64,000 nucleotides of DNA from Albifimbria verrucaria (Eukaryota; Ascomycota; Sordariomycetes; Hypocreales; Stachybotryaceae): NCBI GenBank assembly GCA_020081605.1, contig JAHREC010000039.1, forward strand, positions 40,084 through 104,083, given 5' to 3'. Under the pieces are notes generated by a model. It searched no databases. It saw only the letters and a program-made list of their open reading frames with translations, and had not been told where the DNA came from. Below, piece by piece: positions 57,595 through 64,000 of the stretch. Each line of letters opens with the position of its first letter. The first letter of the stretch is position 1. The position numbers were made by a program, and so were the translations under genes.

Positions 57595-59951
57595 TCATTT
57601 CCTCCTTGGCGCATCTCGCATATCTGTGCCAAACTTAGCTTTGATGCTCCCTACCTGGTACACCATCAATTTCCATTGAAAACTCCATCAGAGCAGAGTT
57701 TAAAGTTACAACAAGGTCGTAGTTGATGATTTTACTATGTAACATGTTAGTTTAACGCGTCTTCGCTAGCAACAGAACATACTAAGGTCTGCCTTTATAG
57801 TCAATCCGATCCTTGAACTTGGTCTGATCAACACCATGAAGATCAATGTTCAAAATGCAATTAGTGCTAATCTTGCGGCCCTTTGAATAATATCTTGGTG
57901 GCTCCCTATGACGAATCAGCGGATGCCATGGGAGTTGTTCATAGCTTGCTCGCCAGGTTCATACAAGTCTGCACATTCGATGAGGCAGGTCTTCAACCTG
58001 ATTCGAGTTAGCAGAACAGCCCTCATCGATTTCTGCAAAGAAGGGGAAACGAATTTTCTGATCTCGACCAAGGTCATCTCCCTTTTGATGTACCAGGTCA
58101 TCTACAGCCATGTCAGTCAAAAGCTCCCAACACGAGTTAACAATTGGGACATGCCTTCTCGACTCTGGTTGTACCATCTCGCTGAATCATGCTGGGTTGG
58201 TCTTTATCTACGACTGGATCGATCATTTCCCCAGGCATTGACGCCGTAGTGCCTGGTTGATGAGGTTGAAACGACTGTAGCCTCTTGCTCGAATTGACTG
58301 AGAACGGCACCCCTGGATACAGTCAATGGTGTGATTCGTTTAGAGTTATCCTGTAGAGGGACACTTGCTTGGCTATGGCGCCCCAAGCATCGTTTGGCTG
58401 AAGTACTTGAATACCAAGGAACTGCCTTTCGACGCAAGCTCTGAGATATTGGCTGCCACCAAAACCCCCAACGAGACAAATTCCTAGAGAGGATTAGTTA
58501 AGAATGACAATCCCAACAGTGATGTTTACAGTTATTGGCCGATCTGGTCTTTTCAGGTGAACAGACTTGATCTGGTCATCTATCAGCTTCAAGATATCGG
58601 CGATCAGTGGCGTAAAGATCTGGTATAGGTCAGTTCTAATTGAAAGTCAGTATAAGATTGTTAAAGAAGCCTTGTGATTCAAATCATACCCCGTCATTTT
58701 CCATGTGTCAGACACCAAGCCAAGATCTGGCTCGTCGTTTAGAGAGGCCATTGGGAAGTTGACGAAAAACTCCTCGCTTCGCCTGCCCCGGAAAGCTTTT
58801 TGACCTCTTTGTCAAATGTTCTTTCTGCCAACCACCAGGACCGAGTGTTTTTAAGTTTACTGAATTGATCGTTGCCTATGAGGTTCCTGACGGCTTCCGT
58901 AAAGCGTTGGTTTAAACCCAGAGACCCGGCCATACCACCTGTGCCATTCATAGTGAGTGCAAGTGGACTAAACATATCCTAACTTGGACATACCTGTGCC
59001 AGGAACGAGCTCCTTGAGTTGAAGGTTTGGAGTTAACGCCACGACTTCATAAGAAATGAGGTCCACGGTTCCACCACCCGCATCGCAGACAACGAATGCG
59101 TCGCCTTCTCTGAGAGCAATGTCAAGTGAGTACATCGTGTACAAGGCCGCTGCTTCAGGTTCTTTGATCAAAGTAACTGGATATAACCCTGCTTTTTTGC
59201 AGCCTGCCCGAAAAAAGGAAAAAGAACAGTAAGCTCCTGCCGGTTTCGTCTCCTGGGTTCGTCTACTCACCTGCAACGTCGCGTCTTTCGCAGCGTCAGA
59301 CCAAACAGCAGGCACTATCAAGGTAGCCAGGTGAGTGAAAATCAACGACATGGGTAAGATATCCTAACCGGATAAGACAAAGCGCTTTGCACACATGGCC
59401 ATGTACTTTGCAGGAACTTTCTTCGAGATGTCTGCTAAGGCATGCCGATAGACGGCTCCGATGTAATCGGCGGCAATCAGTACTGGCGCTTTTGGGAGTC
59501 TGTTCGATTGTTGTTCAATATCCCCTGTGGGTAGGTACAACGGTCGCTCTTGATGGGGATCCAGCATGAGTTTCACGCCGACTATAGTGTTTTCCATCCA
59601 GTTGACCGACGCTCCCCAAGCAAAGTCATTGGTGTCAGGGTCGTAGCGGATAAGCGTGGGAATCTTGGGAATCGATTCTCCCTCGGCGCCGGGCCAATCC
59701 ATAATGGTTGCAATCTTAGCATTGCGCTGGCCGGAGAAACAGAATGCGATGCCTGAAAAGGTTGTACCAAAATCAAGAGCTATTACAAGTTTGTCCTCCG
59801 AGCTGCTGTCTTCCAACGACAAACCCTGTATTCGATGAAGATAGCTGGCAGGATCTTCATCGAGCCTGCGGCGAGGGTTCGATGTGGAAGGGTAAATGAA
59901 ACCAACCATGACTTGATAGGTATTATTGGAGATTGATACATGGTCCTTCAT
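57595..59951 (-). pseudogene. Fungal Hsp70-like (HSPA12-type) ATPase with several one-base frameshifts
   Basis: ATG at 59951. The N-terminal phosphate loop VIALDFGTTFSGIAFCFSG (~residue 58) starts the actin-like ATPase fold. KFVLSVPAVWSD follows after a 55-nt intron (59368-59315), then PVTLIKEPEAAALYT, VVCDAGGGTVDLISYEV (second phosphate loop), and introns at 58993-58939 and 58689-58636. Next come FFVNFPMASLNDEPDLGL, TPLIADILKLIDDQIKS, GICLVGGFGGSQYLRACV (adenosine motif), IQVLQPNDAWGAIAK, GAVLSQFEQEATVVSTSS, RHYGVNAWG, and the C-terminal region down to NYDLVVTLNSALMEFSMEID and a stop at 57595-57597. There is no canonical substrate-binding domain or EEVD, as usual for this fungal group. Frame breaks sit in T/A runs at ~59193-59198, ~58797-58801 and ~58083-58086, and near other junctions. 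Members are ATP-dependent chaperone-like proteins, many linked to incompatibility or stress gene families. Confidence 0.8.
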
Positions 59952-60308
59952 CGAATTAGAGCAACATTGAACGCGGACAGACGTTCTTTATCCTGTTCAA
60001 TGACTTCTGATTGAAAGTCACTCGGCATCCAAGCTGAACACATTACTCGCTGGAATCGGCAAGCAACCAAGGAGAACAAATGCTGTTTAGAAGATTGCAA
60101 ACAGCCATGAATATGCAACAAGAATTGACTTTAACCTAAAATAACAGTTCTTCCGTTCTTATACTAAAGCCATACTAGGTACTATATACTTAGCTTGTTT
60201 TCGGTAAAAGTTACCAAACAGTGACTGGCGCCCGAATTTATCTTATTTATTATCCGGATCTCCATCACTGATGCAGTAGTTTGAACATAACTCCTTCCAT
60301 CATTCAGT
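59952..60308. promoter_or_regulatory. Divergent intergenic region between Hsp70-like and coiled-coil genes
   Basis: 357 bp between two start codons pointing away from each other, AT-rich (60120-60260) with 'actatatactt' at ~60180 that could be a TATA element. A shared bidirectional promoter is plausible; no defined operator (for example a heat-shock nGAAn array) could be confirmed. Confidence 0.4.
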
Positions 60309-61716
60309 ATGTTCGTGGATAAGACGATGGAGCCTATTCAAGATTGTACCACACAATCCCAAAGTCAAGCCCTCACGGACCTGACCAATGACGTGGAAGC
60401 CCAACAAATAGCTTCAGACAATACTAAGATGATGTGGTTAGTCAATCATGGTAACAATTACATCATTAATCCAGTACAATTTGTATTCGGCTCCATCGAC
60501 AAAGCCTACCAGAGTATCTGCAGGCGTTGTGGACTTCGAACAGAACCAAATATACGCGTAAGACCTCATTTCAAAGTAGAAGCTGTTGCACTAATAGGAC
60601 TGAAAGGCTTCTGGGGCATGCGAACGCCAAATTTGTCATCAATTTCGAATAGATGCCAAGCACTGGCGTGCAAAGCACAACGAAGCAACCGACCATAGCG
60701 GACGCTTGAGTGCTCGCCTTGAGGAGAAAGACGAACAGCTTCGCGAGGCTCACAATAAGCTTGAAAGTGCACTCCTGCAAAACAGATGCTTGGCCAAGGA
60801 ATTGGCAGATAACAAAAAGCGCTCGATGAGGTTTATAAACAGCTATCGAAGGCCAGAGAGAAGGAGGCAAAGATGCGCGCCATATTCCTAGAGAACACCG
60901 ACACAGACAGAATAAGCGATCCAGACATCAAGCAGAAGTTCTTATCCATCCGTCAGAAGGCCCAGGCCATATCTCATTCCTCTACCTTTGACCTAAGTCA
61001 AGTGGACCCAACAACATGGGGTCATTTGTGTATGAAGGACCGTAAGAACAGATTGATGGCGACCATTTTCTACCTCCTTCAACACCATATCCTTGGCAAC
61101 AAAGTATTCTGTCAATACCAGCTCATGTATAGCGACCCTAACCCAAGTTACAAGCCAGCCCTTGAAATGGAGCTTGGCCATATAGAGACAATATTTGAAT
61201 ATAACAATGGTGAGCATTCCTACCTGCGGATTACATAGTAACAAATAGCGAATTGATTGCTTAGTCAACGAATCCCTAATCACCAACTGGAGGATTGCCA
61301 CTATCGACTGCCTGTCCAAGCTCATCGGTCCATCACCAAAGCACAAAATTGTCACAACCCACGTTTTTGAATATTTCAGACCTATTATTTCCTCCAAATC
61401 AAGCAGCACAGAGCAATACAAACTTCATACCCAATTTCACACACTTTGCAGCGAGGTATGGGATGTTGCAATGATCATGCGGAGATCTCGGGAGGGCCAT
61501 AGGTGCATCGTGCCAACCACAATGGAGAGCAAGGATTTGAGCAACGCATACGATGCTCTGGCAGAACCCATTGCAGTCGAAGGAGGGAACAATGAGGATA
61601 GATCAGACGAGATTGCATATTCGCTATTCGGGGCTCTTGTGAAGCTTCCCCACCATCCTGAGGAATCCAGGGTGAAAGTGTTGGAAAAGGCGCAAGTTGT
61701 CCTCAAGCGGCGATAG
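60309..61716 (+). pseudogene. Conserved fungal coiled-coil protein, three exons, one frameshift
   Basis: ATG at 60309. Exon 1, 60309-60557; intron 60558-60606 (49 nt, GTAAGA...CACTAAT...GAAAG); exon 2, 60607-61209; intron 61210-61264 (55 nt, GTGAGC...GCTTAG); exon 3, 61265-61716. A charged coiled coil is encoded early in exon 2 (RLSARLEEKDEQLREAHNKL). Then one A is missing in the AAAAA run at 60814-60818 and the frame continues with VYKQLSKAREKEAKMRAIFL, STFDLSQVDPTTWGHLC, RLMATIFYLLQHHILGNKVF, MELGHIETIFE. Exon 3 gives ESLITNWRIATIDCLSKLIG, LCSEVWDVAMIMRRSREGHR, DEIAYSLFGALVKLPHH. Coiled coil followed by this helical domain is typical of a large fungal family of unknown function (about 430 residues with the frame repaired). 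Its divergent pairing with the Hsp70-like gene suggests co-regulation. Confidence 0.68.
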
Positions 61717-64000
61717 GGTGTCCGAACATACATGTCTGTGTTTCTTCCATTCCAACGAGCTTAAAACAATTTTTAAATTCTGTGCAGAGCGTAGGCTCAA
61801 CCAGGCTGTTAACAGCCAGTTCCTTCAGGCTACCTGATAGCCATATTTCGAAGCCGTTACTTCTGCTTTGTCCTGGCACAGAAGGCCGTTAACAAAGCCT
61901 GCCCAGCTTGCTGATCCACTATCGCTCAAGGCTTCTCATCAATCTTGAACCAGACACTTGCCCTAGTTCAGTTGCGTTTAAGCACCAGCTATCATACGGT
62001 GAGACCATGCTATGTCAGAGCATGGCGCAAATCAGCGATTGAAAATTAAACTCAATAGAATAGATGCTTTCAGGTCAATTTGTGAATTTCCAAAACTACT
62101 TTTCATTTTGCTTTACAGATCCTCATTGGACCGATGGATAAAGGTGGGCCTACCAACGCGGCTGTTCAGTCTGAGGTCCTCGATAAACCCGGTAGCCCTG
62201 TGTTGGTCGAAATTCTTTACCGTACAAGGAGGCCATATTTCCTGCGCTTCTCTACGCTTACTGCTGCTCTTGTCTTCATACTATTCATCCTCTCGTGAAT
62301 ACATGTTATTCGTAACCTGTAGGCATTGGTGCTGGCTCAACATGTGGGAAATAGCAACGTGTCATGCATGGCTGGACCGGATAGAGAATGGCTTGTTTTG
62401 TAAACCAGCCTGACTTGCGTCTCTATACAAACATTGCGACTAGGTCTTAATAAACAAACAAAGACAGAGTATCCTCGGGCGCTTGCCTTAGCGATAGTGT
62501 TGCTGACTTGTGATATTTCAAAAGTAAAGGCTCTGTATCCTCCCTCATCCTTTTATTGCCCGACCAAGCGTTAAAATATCGCGCCTTCGATTGTCAATCG
62601 TCAGCAATGGCAATTCGTGTCTTGTGCCCATATCGACTTGCCAACCACTGTGTTTGCGCGACTTTCTTCATCTCCCACTTTGACTTCTCATTATTTGAAT
62701 TTCGACTTGCACTAAAATTGGTCTTTGCGAGAGACAGTTGCCGACTGCTCCTCTGTATCCTCTTCATCTGACCGAAAGCCTGAAATTATCCGGGTAGGCA
62801 TTATAACTGCAGTAAACCGCCAAGTTACCGGCAATAATCGCGTGCGAGTGAGCCGACGCCGTGTCGTCACGAATGGGAATAAAATTGCTTATATCGTGAT
62901 ATCAACTTGCAATGGCCCCTGGATCTAAGTAACCTTTATTGTTTGTACGTGGTTTGGCTGATCCTGGGCTTCGCAAACCCGGCTCTACTACCTGGTAAAA
63001 CACTAGATGATGCGTAGATCATTCCACCAAGCAGGACCGCCAGATACCGGCTTATGATCGATAGAAAAGAGAAGCTTCTATCCACCTGAGTTACCATTTG
63101 ATGGTAAGAAAAACCACCAAGTAGTTTCCGTCGTACCATGACCTAAATATACACCATAGTAACCCAGTTGTTTCTTCTCTAGCTCATATATGTTGATTAT
63201 GATTGACTGAGATTTCCCGTAACGGATATTGTGTAGTAGCCCTAGAGGTGGTTTTGGAACGTAAACAAGTGAAGATCCATATGATAATCAACAGAATCCC
63301 CAGGCTTTCAACCCGTCTGTTGCTACAACTACAAGAGGTTGAAATTGATTTGAGAACAACTGAAGAAAAGAATGTCATGCTAACAACTGTGAGTAACTCA
63401 TGGGGTCAGCGGATTAAACAACGGAATAGAAGGACTGAAATATGTAGCCGTTCGAGTAGAGTTCTAGATGGCTTACGGCAGTTGATCTGGATACCGGAGT
63501 GACGAAGCATTCTCCATGCCCTAATATGCTGCACTCGTCTACAGTGGGGCAAATCGGTATATATTTAGAAGTATAACCTTGGTCATCACAGGACTCTACT
63601 AACCTTTTCCCCGCCGGTCTCCTCGTAATCGTTCTTATTCTCATATCAGATTAGATTGCGCCCCTCCTAAAGTCCAGGTTGCGACATACTCAGAGGGAAA
63701 ATTGTCAGAAATCGTCTACGCTGGAATACTGGGAGACAATGTACAGATCCAAAAGCTAGAAGCTTTTGCAATCTTCAGAAGCGTTAACGAAAAGGCGCAA
63801 CATCAAAGTATGCACTCAAAGTTGAAAGCCGCTGTTCGTCCGTCGAAAACCAAAAGTGTTGGATGAATTTATTAATTGACCAGGACAATTGATAATAACT
63901 AACATACTCGTACGCTGGTAAACCGGGAACCAAGTCATAGACCTCGCGAATAAACGAACACACGTAAATATTAGAGAATTTACTCCTTGCATGTAACTTC
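61717..64000. other. Gene-poor right end; possible partial exon
   Basis: Short ORFs only (62012-62413, 62556-62771, 63203-63502), none recognised. At 63657-63866 a plus-strand frame follows an acceptor-like 'atcagattag' and reads VQVATYSEGKLSEIVYAG then LEAFAIFRSVNEKAQ; it is protein-like and could be the last exon of an unrecognised gene. Confidence 0.4.

Noticed and set aside
1..64000. tRNA, rRNA, riboswitch or CRISPR array
   Set aside because: No cloverleaf-compatible T-loop/A-box pairs, no rRNA-like sequence and no regularly spaced repeats were found by eye; a tRNAscan/Infernal run would be the proper test.

Overview
The window looks like a gene-poor accessory stretch of a filamentous ascomycete (Pezizomycotina) nuclear genome. 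The genes that can be followed carry short introns (about 40-80 nt, GT...AG, CTAAC/CTAAT-like branch sites near the 3' end). The recognisable families are fungal: a GH128 glucanase, an Nma111-type HtrA protease, BTB proteins, a LaeA-like methyltransferase, a fungal dynamin-like GTPase, a fungal Hsp70-like ATPase, NLR-type nucleoside-phosphorylase and trypsin-like domains, and a Ty3/gypsy relic. There are no bacterial operons, CRISPR arrays or rRNA genes, and I found no tRNA.

Layout. 0-9 kb: an intact secreted GH128 gene, an unrecognised minus-strand ORF pair, and a 5'-truncated, frameshifted nma111 copy. 9-15 kb: mostly non-coding, with a minus-strand Ty3/gypsy gag-protease relic and a candidate LTR. 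15-22 kb: a decayed conserved fungal gene, several uncertain ORFs, and an intact three-exon gene of unknown function (21271-22157). 22-30 kb: almost empty except for a two-exon gene at 26604-27349. 30-35.5 kb: remnants of domains used by fungal NLR/allorecognition proteins (PNP_UDP-like, trypsin-like, SesB-like alpha/beta hydrolase), then a small intact three-exon gene. 37-46 kb: a conserved gene with two internal stops, a BTB gene with a nearby BTB fragment, a GC-rich relic, and a conserved F-box/nucleotidyltransferase-like gene. 46-54 kb: largely empty, with a methyltransferase gene and a transposase fragment. 54.5-61.7 kb: a dense block of a dynamin-like GTPase, an Hsp70-like ATPase and, divergent from it, a coiled-coil protein.

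The most striking property concerns reading frames. About ten conserved genes are nearly complete but broken by single-base losses, very often inside short runs of A/T or G. The same defect recurs in unrelated genes, so sequencing or assembly error must be excluded before they are called pseudogenes. A smaller set of lesions (in-frame TAG/TAA, 5' truncation, a 20-nt 'intron') cannot be explained that way and points to real decay.

If the effector-like fragments at 30-34 kb and the GTPase/chaperone/coiled-coil block at 54-62 kb are functionally linked, the window could be a non-self-recognition or stress-defence island. That is inference; no nucleotide-binding NLR core (NACHT/NB-ARC) was seen here.
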